Below are positions 8,332 through 17,177 of a stretch of DNA of 64,000 nucleotides, one piece after another (the first letter of the stretch is position 1; each line of letters opens with the position of its first letter). The notes below the pieces were generated by a model. That model ran no database searches and was not told the origin of the DNA. It saw nothing but the letters and a program-made list of their open reading frames with translations. The stretch comes from Comamonadaceae bacterium (lineage in GTDB: Bacteria > Pseudomonadota > Gammaproteobacteria > Burkholderiales > Burkholderiaceae_C): the NCBI GenBank assembly GCA_947450765.1, contig CANFXC010000004.1, positions 30,592 to 94,591 of the forward strand, in the 5' to 3' direction. The position numbers and the translations under genes were made by a program.

Positions 8332-9930
8332 TTAGCAACCGTATGGAGCCCAGTAATACGTGCTGATTGTTGGGTCGTACCCCGGGTTAGCAAACTTGGC
8401 GATATAGTTTTTCCCATTGCTATAAGAAACTATGCTCCCTGCTGCATAACTTCTGCCAGCAACCCAAGTTGGAAATTTATACAAAGACCAAAAATAGGTA
8501 CTGATCGTTGGGTTATAGCCAGGATTAGCATGTGTCGCAATATATAGTTTTCCATCGGCATAGAGAACAATTTTCCCTACTGAATAATATCCACCTTGAA
8601 TCCAGCTTGGAAATGTGCATGCATAGATTGCACCAGGCGAAGGAGCCGGTGAAGGCGCTGGTGCTGGTGCTGGAGGAGCTGCAGATACAGCCGTACAAGT
8701 GTATGGCGCCCAAAAGTAGGTACTGATTGTTGGGTTGTAGCCTGGGTTGGCAAACTTAGCGACATAAAGTTTTCCATTTGAATACAACACGATATTGCCA
8801 GCGGTATAGGCCTTACCACTAACCCAGAGAGGAAAGTTGCAAGCTAGAGCAGGCGCCGGGGCTGGCGCAGGCGCTGGCGCTGGGGCTGGGGCTGGGGCTG
8901 GGGCTGGGGCTGGGGCTGGCGCTGGGGCTGGCGCTGGCGCAGGTGCAGGTGCAGGCGCTGGTGTGTATACGCCGGCAGATTTAAATATGTTGTAAAACTG
9001 AAAATCAGATTGGACTACGCCACTGTAGGTACCGACAGGCCCCATGCCACTGGTGGCTTGTGCAATATCCCGTTGAAACGACCAGTAAGACAGAAAACCA
9101 ATGTTATTGAGCTTGGCAAAGTTGGCAATTGTTTGGGCTTCAGCCAACGAAAATACCGTCCCATCATCATTGATACCAATCATCGGCGTGAGCCCCATCA
9201 TCGCGTAGATTTGCGACGTAGACTTACCTGGAAAAACGGAAGCCAGTTGTACAGCCGACGCTTGAAAGTTAAGAATCGATGCTTGCGCTATGGTCGGTGG
9301 TACAGCCTGAGCATTCAAGTTACTCGCTCCGAAGTCCATGCTCATCAAGTTGATCATGTCAATCCGCACACCTGCCGCAACAGTCGTTTTTAATAAATTG
9401 ATTGAGTTGGTGTCGAGCCCGGTAAACCAACCTGGCAAAGTGAAGGAAACATAAAGAGCTGGATACTTAGCTTGCAGCCTAGCCAATACACGGGCACGTC
9501 GGGCGGTGCCCGTTGTATTCGAGAGTTGAGTTCCCTCGACATCAAAATCGATGCGGGTGGTTCTTGTGTTAATGATCAAATTATCAATCAAGTTAAACAG
9601 ATCATCGTCAGTTGTACAAGAAATCTCAGCATAGGTTCCATCAGCGCCACCCATCGAAACAATCAGCCGCCCACCTGCAGCCACATAGTTACGTGCATCC
9701 TGTAGCTTGTTGGTTATATTGGCATCAAATGCACACGTACCTCGGGTAATGGCAAAGGCAAGTGTTGCACTGTCCAGACTTGCCGCACTTTTTGCATTGA
9801 CTAAGGTTCCAGGACTCCACGCTTGAAAGTAGGGGGCTACATCAAAAGCGCTGGCGGTTTGTCCCAAGCAGAGCACCATGGCCCCTGCTAATAATTTATG
9901 AATAGGATTCAACATGTGATGTATCCGCAT
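8332..9930 (-). CDS. Secreted GH18 chitinase-like protein with three chitin-binding-like repeats
   Basis: A 532-residue exported protein. A signal peptide ends near TASA (residue 28). A GH18 barrel spans about 29-320, and its RIDFDVEG motif has D128, D130 and E132 as the catalytic acid group; the first Asp of the DxxDxDxE consensus is Thr. A proline-alanine linker of about 38 residues follows (8851-8965). Three modules of about 48 residues (FPxWxxGxxYxxGxxV...NPGYxPTISTYxW) resemble CBM5/12 chitin-binding domains. A shorter Pro/Ala linker separates modules 1 and 2, and modules 2 and 3 abut. AGGAGA precedes the ATG at 9930. Likely role: degradation of chitin from zooplankton, insects or fungi. 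Confidence 0.88.
   Translation of the reverse strand: MRIHHMLNPIHKLLAGAMVLCLGQTASAFDVAPYFQAWSPGTLVNAKSAASLDSATLAFAITRGTCAFDANITNKLQDARNYVAAGGRLIVSMGGADGTYAEISCTTDDDLFNLIDNLIINTRTTRIDFDVEGTQLSNTTGTARRARVLARLQAKYPALYVSFTLPGWFTGLDTNSINLLKTTVAAGVRIDMINLMSMDFGASNLNAQAVPPTIAQASILNFQASAVQLASVFPGKSTSQIYAMMGLTPMIGINDDGTVFSLAEAQTIANFAKLNNIGFLSYWSFQRDIAQATSGMGPVGTYSGVVQSDFQFYNIFKSAGVYTPAPAPAPAPAPAPAPAPAPAPAPAPAPAPAPAPAPAPALACNFPLWVSGKAYTAGNIVLYSNGKLYVAKFANPGYNPTISTYFWAPYTCTAVSAAPPAPAPAPSPAPSPGAIYACTFPSWIQGGYYSVGKIVLYADGKLYIATHANPGYNPTISTYFWSLYKFPTWVAGRSYAAGSIVSYSNGKNYIAKFANPGYDPTISTYYWAPYGC
8851..8965 (-). repeat. Low-complexity Pro-Ala linker repeat inside the chitinase-like gene
   Basis: Tandem six-base units (GCTGGG/GCTGGC read on the plus strand) encode the (Pro-Ala)n linker between the GH18 domain and the first binding module. 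Several adjacent units are identical, so length variation by slippage is plausible. Confidence 0.85.
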
Positions 9931-10445
9931 GGGTTTCTCCTGAAGATGAGTTAGTGCATGGCCGACGATGCAAAAAAAAACTCTATTTCTGTGTTACGTC
10001 ATCAAAAACGAGTATGAAATCAACACTGACCAAGATCAGTTACTCCAAACCAGTTTTTTCACAGTTTCTCCATCTTCTTTTTAGGCGCAAAGTGAGTCAA
10101 CGCCAATATGTAACGCGCAGTGCCGACGTAAAGCATTCAAAAGAAACTCAGAAACACCTCAACCTACGCGCTGATTGAGTGCAACGTTGACTCACACAGA
10201 CGCTTGTTGAGTTGTGAGAATTACAACAGTTCACAGCGGAGTTAAGTTCGCTGGGCTGAAGGTGACGAAATCTCAATCTTTTTACAAATCGGTGAATTCA
10301 GCCATGTTGGCAGTGCATGGTATTTACCCTGTCGAAAGCCCATCCATGGCGCACCTAAAATCTTTGGCGGCCCAGCGTGGATCACGGGGTCGACAACTTA
10401 AAAAAGGGCCTACAAAGCCCTGCCCAAAATAACGGAGACAAGTTC
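9931..10445. other. 515-base intergenic region
   Basis: No gene is supported. It contains the promoter area of the reverse-strand chitinase-like gene and of the forward Bug operon. An 11-base perfect inverted repeat (10092-10102 with 10185-10195) is separated by 82 bases. A short AGGGC/GCCCT hairpin lies about 30 bases before the Bug start, just ahead of the Shine-Dalgarno GGAG at 10434-10437. Confidence 0.5.
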
Positions 10446-11438
10446 ATGCAAAAAATCACGAAGACGCGCCGTGCGGTTTTATGGATGGCCGGTACAACGC
10501 TGCTGGCGTCAAACAACCTAGTCTTGGCGCAAAGCACCGCCAACTTCCCCAACAAACCGGTCAAGGTCATCGTGCCCTCTGCGCCGGGCGGTGTCGCAGA
10601 CATCCTGACACGGTTGATTGCCCCCAAGATGAGCGAAAAGCTTGGCCAACCCGTCATCGTCGAGTACAGAGCAGGAGCAGCAGGCACCATAGGACTCAAT
10701 TCGGTGGCCCGTGCTGCACCCGACGGTTATTCGCTGGTGTTCGTTTCCGAGACGCACGCTGCAGGCGAAACCTTGTACCCTAAACGGGGATACAACATGC
10801 TTCGCGAACTGATGCCAGTGACGCCCATTGGCAATTTCCCCCAAGTGCTGGCGGTCAACAAAAATTTACCCATCAACTCCCTCAAGGAGTTAATTGAGTA
10901 CGCCAAAGCCAACCCAGACAAGTTGTCCTATGGCTCCGGCGGTGTCGGCAACACTTACCACATGGGGATGGAACTGATGAACCAGATGGCCGGCATCAAG
11001 ATGCAGCACATCCCCTACAGCGCAGCCAGCTCAGCGCGCACGGACCTCATCTCTGGTCAGATTCAGTTGATGTTTGACACCGTCGGTAGCATGGAGCCGC
11101 ACATCAAGGCCGGGACAGTGCGCGCGCTAGGCATCAGCTCAGCCCAACGGTTTCCGCGCTTATCGAATGTGCCCACACTGGCAGAAGCCGGTGTGCCGGG
11201 CTACTTGTTTGAGTCTTGGTGCGGACTGATGGGGCCCGCGGGCATGCCCGCAGCAGTGGTCGCCAAAATCAACGAGGCCGTCAGCTTCGCCCTGCAAGAC
11301 AAACAGGTTCAAGTACAGTTCGAGCTGAACGGCGTGATCCCAAGGACAGGTACGCCGCAGGAGTTTGGTGGCTGGATAAAAACGTCCATCGACAAGTTAG
11401 CGCAAGTCATCAAAGTCGGTGACATCAAGGTCGACTGA
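10446..11438 (+). CDS. Bug/TctC-family tripartite tricarboxylate receptor
   Basis: A 330-residue periplasmic receptor. It has a Sec signal ending at LAQS (near residue 29), the NFPNKPVKVIVPSAPGG opening, an IVEYRAGAAG loop and PDGYSLVF. The C-terminal half has VPTLAEAGVPGY. The ATG at 10446 has a GGAG Shine-Dalgarno 8 bases upstream; in-frame sequence upstream of it is not family-like. It is the first gene of a forward run of two Bug receptors and a PEP mutase-family enzyme. No tctAB lies nearby, so it presumably uses a membrane module from another locus. Ligand unknown. Confidence 0.92.
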   Translation: MQKITKTRRAVLWMAGTTLLASNNLVLAQSTANFPNKPVKVIVPSAPGGVADILTRLIAPKMSEKLGQPVIVEYRAGAAGTIGLNSVARAAPDGYSLVFVSETHAAGETLYPKRGYNMLRELMPVTPIGNFPQVLAVNKNLPINSLKELIEYAKANPDKLSYGSGGVGNTYHMGMELMNQMAGIKMQHIPYSAASSARTDLISGQIQLMFDTVGSMEPHIKAGTVRALGISSAQRFPRLSNVPTLAEAGVPGYLFESWCGLMGPAGMPAAVVAKINEAVSFALQDKQVQVQFELNGVIPRTGTPQEFGGWIKTSIDKLAQVIKVGDIKVD

Positions 11439-11466
11439 GGTCGGTCAATTCCATCAGGGTTAGTTC

Positions 11467-12441
11467 ATGCAACTTTCAATCAAGCGCGTGGTCATCGCCA
11501 GCGCTGCAACGGCTCTTCTGTGCTTCTTAGCTCAAGCTCATGCCCAAAACTGGCCTACCAAGACGGTGCGCTTCATCGTGCCGTTCACACCGGGTGGCGC
11601 CAACGATCTGATGGCGCGCGCTGCCGCTGAAGGGGCCGGCAAAGCACTGGGTCAAACCGTCATCGTTGAAAACCGCGGCGGTGCGGGTGGTTCATTGGGC
11701 GCAGACATCGTCGCCAAGAGCGCGCCGGATGGCTACACATTTCTAATCAGTGCGGCCGGGGTTATTTCGAACAGCATGATCAAAAAGTCATTGCCATTCA
11801 AAGATGAAGACCTCGTTCCCGTCGTCATGATTGGTGTCGCGCCATCGGTCATCGTGGTACCAAAATCTGCCCCCTATGACACGTTACGTGAATTTGTAGA
11901 AGCCTCCAAAAAAGGCAAAGGCTTCAACTTCGCGACGGCAGGGACGGGTAGCACGCCGCATTTCGTTGCCGAAATGCTGAACGTCAAGTATGGCGCAAAG
12001 CTTCAACCGGTGCCCTACAAAAGCGGATCAGAAAGCACCACGGCAGTCTTGGGTGGACAAGTTGAAGGTACTTCAGAGGCCAGCATCATTGCGTTGCCGC
12101 ATATTCGCGGAGATGGCCGCTTCAAGCCGCTGGCCACGACATGGACAAAGCGCATATCGGCTTACCCGCAACTGTCAACCGCTGTCGAGCAGGGGTTCCC
12201 TGATTTGCAAATTGCACATTGGGCCGGGCTGCATGCACCCCGCGGAACGCCGCCCGACATCATGGACAAATTAGCCGCCGCCGTCGACAAGGCCATGCAC
12301 GACCCGGCCAATGCTGAAAAACTGCGCAAACTGGGGATTGAGCCGGTCGGCGGCACACGGCCAGACTTCGTCACCTTCGTTGATGCTGAACGCAAACGCT
12401 TGGGCGAGATTGTGAAGGCTGCACACATGAAAGAAGAATGA
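11467..12441 (+). CDS. Bug/TctC-family tripartite tricarboxylate receptor
   Basis: A 324-residue receptor with a signal peptide ending at AHAQ (near residue 27), then NWPTKTVRFIVPFTPGGAND, VIVENRGGAGG and PDGYTFLI. It lies 28 bases after another Bug gene but differs clearly from it (TEGT-type sequence, different ligand loops), so this is not a recent tandem copy. Its stop overlaps the start of the PEP mutase-family gene by four bases (ATGA), which ties receptor and enzyme into one translational unit and suggests the enzyme acts on the imported acid or its product (inference). Confidence 0.92.
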   Translation: MQLSIKRVVIASAATALLCFLAQAHAQNWPTKTVRFIVPFTPGGANDLMARAAAEGAGKALGQTVIVENRGGAGGSLGADIVAKSAPDGYTFLISAAGVISNSMIKKSLPFKDEDLVPVVMIGVAPSVIVVPKSAPYDTLREFVEASKKGKGFNFATAGTGSTPHFVAEMLNVKYGAKLQPVPYKSGSESTTAVLGGQVEGTSEASIIALPHIRGDGRFKPLATTWTKRISAYPQLSTAVEQGFPDLQIAHWAGLHAPRGTPPDIMDKLAAAVDKAMHDPANAEKLRKLGIEPVGGTRPDFVTFVDAERKRLGEIVKAAHMKEE

Positions 12442-13301
12442 TGAGCACCAAGAAACAACTGCGAACCCTTGTAGAAGCACGCCGCGGGGTGATCGTACCG
12501 GGCGCCTTCAACGCACTTTCAGCGCGCGTCATCGTGGACCTGGGTTTTCAAGCCATTTACATCACGGGCGCCGGCGTCACCAACATGACCTTCGCCCTGC
12601 CCGACCAAGCCTTCATGGGCCTCGGCGACATTACCGACCACACGGCACGCATCCGTGATGCAGTCGAAGTGCCGCTGATCGTCGATGCCGACACCGGTTT
12701 TGGCAACGCCCTCAACACCTACCAAACTGTCCGCACGCTTGAGCGCGCGGGTGCCGACTGCATTCAGATCGAAGACCAAGTCAGCCCCAAACGCTGCGGC
12801 CATTTCTCCGGCAAAGAAGTCATCACCACCATCGAGATGATCGGCAAAATCAAGGCGGCAGTCGATGCCCGCCGCGACCCCGATCTGCTCATCATGGCCC
12901 GCACCGACGCCTGCGCCATGTATGGCTTTGAGGCTGCGCTTGAACGCGCCCAGTTGTTCAGCGAAGCCGGTGCCGACATGCTATTTGTCGAAGCCGTGAC
13001 CACGGCCGAAGAAATTCGTACCCTGCCCACACGCTTGAAAATCCCGCAACTGATGAACATGGTGATTGGCGGCAAGACCCCTATTTTCAGCGCCGAAGAA
13101 TTGGGTGGCCTGGGCTATGGCATCGTGCTGTATGCCAACGCGGCGCTGCAAGGCGCGGTGTCCGGTATGCAAAAAGCACTGACCGTATTAAGAGACACAC
13201 AGCGCATTGATGAAGACCCCAGTTTGGTTGTCTCTTTTGCCGAACGACAACGCCTCGTCGGCAAGCCCCTGTGGGATGCCATGGAAAAGAAATACCAGTG
13301 A
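12438..13301 (+). CDS. Isocitrate lyase/PEP mutase superfamily enzyme
   Basis: A 287-residue TIM-barrel enzyme. It has the Mg-binding VDADTGFGN motif near residue 80 and QIEDQVSPKRCGHFSGK near 113, where the KRCGH loop carries the catalytic Cys of the lyases in this group (methylisocitrate lyase, 2,3-dimethylmalate lyase, oxaloacetate decarboxylase). The presence of this Cys argues for a C-C lyase rather than phosphonate chemistry. It would split a 2-hydroxy or 2-methyl dicarboxylate into pyruvate or glyoxylate plus an acid. Two Bug receptors precede it in the same transcript; a protease gene follows after 13 bases. Confidence 0.88.
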   Translation: MMSTKKQLRTLVEARRGVIVPGAFNALSARVIVDLGFQAIYITGAGVTNMTFALPDQAFMGLGDITDHTARIRDAVEVPLIVDADTGFGNALNTYQTVRTLERAGADCIQIEDQVSPKRCGHFSGKEVITTIEMIGKIKAAVDARRDPDLLIMARTDACAMYGFEAALERAQLFSEAGADMLFVEAVTTAEEIRTLPTRLKIPQLMNMVIGGKTPIFSAEELGGLGYGIVLYANAALQGAVSGMQKALTVLRDTQRIDEDPSLVVSFAERQRLVGKPLWDAMEKKYQ

Positions 13302-13314
13302 GCAGGTGCTACCG

Positions 13315-14421
13315 ATGAAAAAACATTGGCTTGCAACCACCTGTGTCACCTGCATCTTCGTGACGTCAGTCAGCCATGGCAAGACCGCTACCGAGGTTTA
13401 TGAAAAAGCAGCTGCGAGCACGGTCGTCGTCAAAAATATTGACCCTATCGCCGGTAAACTGAAGACGGGCACTGGCGTTGCGATCGGTCAAGGTCAGGTT
13501 GTGACCAACTGCCACGTTATTAAAAATGCCCATTTACTGAGGGTGCGCAGCGCAGACACAGACTACCCGGCCACCCTGCATCACGCTGACTGGGGACGCG
13601 ACCTTTGCTCACTCACCGTCCCGGGTCTGGACGTCCCGTCCGCATCAATCGGCAATTCAACAACATTGAAAATCGGCGCCAAAGTCTACGCATTGGGAAC
13701 GCCCAAGGGCCTCGCCCTCACCCTCTCGGACGGCATCGTTTCCGGCTTTCGCGAACGCCAGAATGGCCGCTACATCCAGACCACCGCAGCCATCTCGCAC
13801 GGGTCCAGCGGTGGTGGCTTGTTCGATGAGAACGCAGCGCTCATCGGGCTCACCACTTTTTACATGGCCGACGGGCAAAACCTGAATTTCGCTCTGCCCA
13901 TTGAGTGGGTCAGCGAGCTGTCCCAGCGTGATTCAACTGCGATGTCGACGGCATCATTCAGACCACTTGCACCTGTGGCAACGTCGTGGCAGAACACATC
14001 CTACGAGCTAGAAGCCCGCAAGGACTGGTCGGCGTTGCTTGAACTCAGCGAGCAATGGACGAAGGCCGAGGTAAATAACGACGCCGCATGGAAGAGCTTG
14101 GGGGCAGCTTTTTTTCGAACAGGCCATACTGTGAAAGCCATAGAAGCATGGGGCAAGGCGACTCGCGTCAACCCCGATGACGCTGATGTGTGGTTCCTCA
14201 TGGGAGTGGCACAGATTGCGGTGGGTCAAAACACAAAAGGCATTGCGGCCTATCAGCATGCGTTGAGCATTGAACCGGAAGACGCTGTTGCCTGGTACAG
14301 CTTGGGAGAACAGTACGAACGGTCAGGGCAGCGCAGCAAGGTTCGTGAGGTTTACAAACAGCTGAAGAAGTTAGATCCGGTGCACGCGGAGCAATTCTTC
14401 ATCAAGGTCCTCATGCCTTGA
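13315..14421 (+). CDS. Exported trypsin-like serine protease with C-terminal TPRs
   Basis: A 368-residue protein. A signal peptide (MKKHWLATTC..., ending near SHGK) leads to an S1C/trypsin-like domain at about 30-220, with a complete triad visible: His67 in TNCHVI, Asp96 in WGRDLC and Ser165 in GSSGGG. Residues about 255-355 hold three tetratricopeptide repeats (AWKSLG..., VWFLMG..., AWYSLG...). There is no PDZ domain, unlike DegP. Likely a periplasmic protease whose TPRs recruit a partner. The ATG at 13315 is chosen because the signal peptide starts there; longer in-frame extensions run back into the preceding gene. Confidence 0.85.
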   Translation: MKKHWLATTCVTCIFVTSVSHGKTATEVYEKAAASTVVVKNIDPIAGKLKTGTGVAIGQGQVVTNCHVIKNAHLLRVRSADTDYPATLHHADWGRDLCSLTVPGLDVPSASIGNSTTLKIGAKVYALGTPKGLALTLSDGIVSGFRERQNGRYIQTTAAISHGSSGGGLFDENAALIGLTTFYMADGQNLNFALPIEWVSELSQRDSTAMSTASFRPLAPVATSWQNTSYELEARKDWSALLELSEQWTKAEVNNDAAWKSLGAAFFRTGHTVKAIEAWGKATRVNPDDADVWFLMGVAQIAVGQNTKGIAAYQHALSIEPEDAVAWYSLGEQYERSGQRSKVREVYKQLKKLDPVHAEQFFIKVLMP

Positions 14422-14454
14422 GTCTAGGATGCTTTGCCAACGGCCACAGCGTCC

Positions 14455-15882
14455 TCACTGCCCGACTTGAACTTGCCAACCACCGCCCAGTGCTTTGATC
14501 AGGACGACAGTCGTGACCAACCTCTGCCCCAATATTTGTGACGCCTGTCGCTCGCTGTTCAATAAGGTTTGTTGAGCCGTGATGACGTCAAGGTAATTGG
14601 CGATACCGCCTTCATACCGTTCGCTGGCGATGTTCAACACACGCGTGGCGCTTTTGACAGCCGTCAGGGTTTGGTTGTAGGCGAGATCCAAAGACGCCAC
14701 GCCACTGATGCCGTCTTGCACTTCCTGCATGGCAGTGAGCACGACGCGGCGGTAATTGGCCACCGTCACGTCGTAACCCGCACGGCTGAAATCGAGGTTG
14801 GCCTTGATCCTGCCACCGTCAAACAACACCTGTGTGGCAGACACACCGAGTGACCAAACCATGCTGGGAGCGCTGAACAATTTTGGCAGGCTCGTGCTGT
14901 CCAAACCAATACTCGGTCCCATGATCACGCTGGGATAAAAAGCTGCGTTGGCCACGCCAATCTGTGCGTTAGCAGCGGCCATCGCCCGCTCGGCCAAAGC
15001 CACGTCAGGACGACGCTCCAAAATGTCAGAGGGTATCCCGAGGGGTACGTTGGGTGGTGGTGCTAATCTTGATTGCGAGGCGATTTTGAATTCTGGGGCC
15101 GGCGTTCCGGTCAGGGTGGCGATGGCGTCTTCAAACACCGCACGCTGCCGCTTGAGCAAAAAAACCTGAGACAAAGTGGTGTCCAACAGGGCTTGCTGCT
15201 GCGCCATTTCCAGGCCCGACGTAGCGCCCAAGTCATGTCGGTCGGTCGCCAACACCAACAGCTTTTTTTGCAACTCTATGGATTGCGACAAAACCTCAAG
15301 ATCAGCGTCGAGCGCTCGCAAATTGAAGTAATTGATCGCCACATCAGCCGCCAACAGCAACTTGGTGTTTTCCAAATCTGCAGCCGATTGCTCAGCAGTC
15401 GCAGTCGCCCCGTCAACCAAATTTTGTACTCGACCGGCCAAATCAACTTCGTAATTCACGGCGAGCGACGGCACGATGTCGTTTTGAATCGTCGAAAAAT
15501 TAGCCGTGTTGTTTTTGCTCCAAGGCCGGTTGGCCGAAATCCGCTGATTCGCGACACGGGTTCCCAGGGTGACCTGCGGGAAAAGACTGGCTGACGTTGA
15601 TGCAAGAGTCGCTCTGGCCTGTGCCAAGCGGGCATTCGCCGCCGCCAAGGTCTGGTTGCTCAGCATCGCCTTTTGCTCTAAGGCATTGAGTTGGACGTCT
15701 TCAAATCTTTCCCACCATGGGCCTTTGGCCGCCCGGTCGTTCGGCACACTGGTGCGCCACGGCGCTTGGGTCTGCCAGGTCACGGGCATCTCTACTGGGG
15801 GCTTGGTATAGATCGGTGCCGTCGTGCAGCCCGCCAACAAAGTGCTGACACTGACAAGAAATTTGAGCTTCATGAGTTTCAT
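14455..15882 (-). CDS. RND efflux system outer-membrane lipoprotein (NodT/OprM family)
   Basis: A 475-residue outer-membrane factor with a lipoprotein signal (lipobox LLAGC, Cys near residue 19) and the two OEP repeats typical of TolC-like channels: an ALEQKAMLSNQTLAAA-type first half and a second half with LDVITAQQTLLN near residue 435. Trimers span the outer membrane and dock with the RND pump. It is the last gene of the pump operon, 14 bases after the adaptor. M1 at 15882 or M4 at 15873 could be the start; both keep the signal. Confidence 0.93.
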   Translation of the reverse strand: MKLMKLKFLVSVSTLLAGCTTAPIYTKPPVEMPVTWQTQAPWRTSVPNDRAAKGPWWERFEDVQLNALEQKAMLSNQTLAAANARLAQARATLASTSASLFPQVTLGTRVANQRISANRPWSKNNTANFSTIQNDIVPSLAVNYEVDLAGRVQNLVDGATATAEQSAADLENTKLLLAADVAINYFNLRALDADLEVLSQSIELQKKLLVLATDRHDLGATSGLEMAQQQALLDTTLSQVFLLKRQRAVFEDAIATLTGTPAPEFKIASQSRLAPPPNVPLGIPSDILERRPDVALAERAMAAANAQIGVANAAFYPSVIMGPSIGLDSTSLPKLFSAPSMVWSLGVSATQVLFDGGRIKANLDFSRAGYDVTVANYRRVVLTAMQEVQDGISGVASLDLAYNQTLTAVKSATRVLNIASERYEGGIANYLDVITAQQTLLNSERQASQILGQRLVTTVVLIKALGGGWQVQVGQ

Positions 15883-15896
15883 GATTTAAGCCAGGC

Positions 15897-17174
15897 TCAC
15901 GGTTTCGCAGACACTTTGCTTGTCCGGGTGTCGCCAGTGCTTTTGTCTGTCTTGGCCACTTTGTCATCATCGGCAGCGACAAAGCTAACTTCAGCACCCG
16001 TGCTCAATGAATCGGACGGGTTCAACACCAAGCGTTCGCCGCTGGCCAGACCACTCATGATTTCAACTTTCACGCCGTAGTTGCGGCCGAGCTGAACGGG
16101 CTTGATGTTCACACGGTTGTTGTCGTCGACCACGGCCACCATCGTGCCTTCACCGCGAATAATCAACGCATTGTTCGGAATCGACAAACTGCGACTCAGC
16201 GCCAGCGGTATCTCGACTTGCACAAAAGCCCCCGGTAACAACACGCCGTCTTTGTTGGCCAGCGAGACTTCGACTTGCAGCGTGCGCGATTGCGTGTCTA
16301 TCGACGCACCTGTACGGGCCACTTTGCCGTCAAATTTATTCCCCCTCAATTCCGCCTGAGTCACCACCACGCTTTGGCCGACCTTGATCAGTTGCGCATA
16401 GCTTTGTGGCACGTTGATGTAAAGGCGCAAAGGGTCTGTTTGCGTCACGATGAACAAGGCGCGGGCCAAACCGCCGCCAGCACCAGCGTCAATCAAATCG
16501 CCGGTGTCGACATTTCGCCGAGTGATCACGCCATCGGTCGGGGCCAGCAATTTTTTGAAGCCTTGCAGCTGACTCAAACGTTGCACGTTGGCCTCTGCCG
16601 CCGCTAAGTTAGACACCGCTTGGTCGCTGGCGCTGCGCTTTTCATCCAGCTCTTGCTGCGAGACCACGTCTTTTTTACGCAGTGCGTCCCAACGCGCCGC
16701 CGTACTTTTGGCCAAGTCAAGACTGGACTGCGCCTGCTGCCGCGTGGCCACCGCTTGCGACAGTTGCTGGTCGGTTTCAGGCGTTTCAATTTCAGCCAGC
16801 AGCTCACCGCGGCTCACTCTGGCACCAATGTCCTTGGTCCAACGCTTCACGTAACCGCCAGCTCTCGCGTAAATCGGCGACTGTGTGTAGCCTTGCAGCG
16901 TGCCCGGCAGCGCAATGGTTTGGCCAGCTTCACTCGACTTGGCCAGCGTGGTCTTGACGTAATTGCGACCTCGCTCGACCACGCCAGCTTGCAGTTCTTG
17001 GGTGTTTTGCATACGGCTGACCACAGTGCGGGCCGCGCCCAAACCGAGCAGCACCAACACCACGACCACCACGATTTTGGTTCGGCGCACGACCGCGCCC
17101 CGCTTCAACAATTCTCCGGCGTCCTCAACCTGCAAAGGATGGACGGCCATTTGGGAATGACGCTCTTCAGACAT
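15897..17174 (-). CDS. RND efflux system periplasmic adaptor (MFP)
   Basis: A 425-residue membrane-fusion protein. One N-terminal membrane anchor (residues about 32-48, IVVVVVLVLLGLG) is followed by a lipoyl/hairpin region with a long coiled coil (QQAQSSLDLAKSTAARWDALRKK). Beta-barrel and membrane-proximal domains come after it (GKVARTGASIDTQSRTLQVEV). It links the inner-membrane pump and the outer-membrane channel. It starts 3 bases after the pump stop. Confidence 0.93.
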   Translation of the reverse strand: MSEERHSQMAVHPLQVEDAGELLKRGAVVRRTKIVVVVVLVLLGLGAARTVVSRMQNTQELQAGVVERGRNYVKTTLAKSSEAGQTIALPGTLQGYTQSPIYARAGGYVKRWTKDIGARVSRGELLAEIETPETDQQLSQAVATRQQAQSSLDLAKSTAARWDALRKKDVVSQQELDEKRSASDQAVSNLAAAEANVQRLSQLQGFKKLLAPTDGVITRRNVDTGDLIDAGAGGGLARALFIVTQTDPLRLYINVPQSYAQLIKVGQSVVVTQAELRGNKFDGKVARTGASIDTQSRTLQVEVSLANKDGVLLPGAFVQVEIPLALSRSLSIPNNALIIRGEGTMVAVVDDNNRVNIKPVQLGRNYGVKVEIMSGLASGERLVLNPSDSLSTGAEVSFVAADDDKVAKTDKSTGDTRTSKVSAKP

Positions 17175-17177
17175 GAC

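Noticed and set aside
8851..8965. Tandem six-base repeat that looks like a small repeat array or CRISPR
   Set aside because: Units are contiguous with no spacers and are in frame, coding for a Pro-Ala linker.
10446..12441. Two adjacent Bug genes as a recent tandem duplication
   Set aside because: The proteins differ throughout, including the ligand loops, so they are old paralogues.
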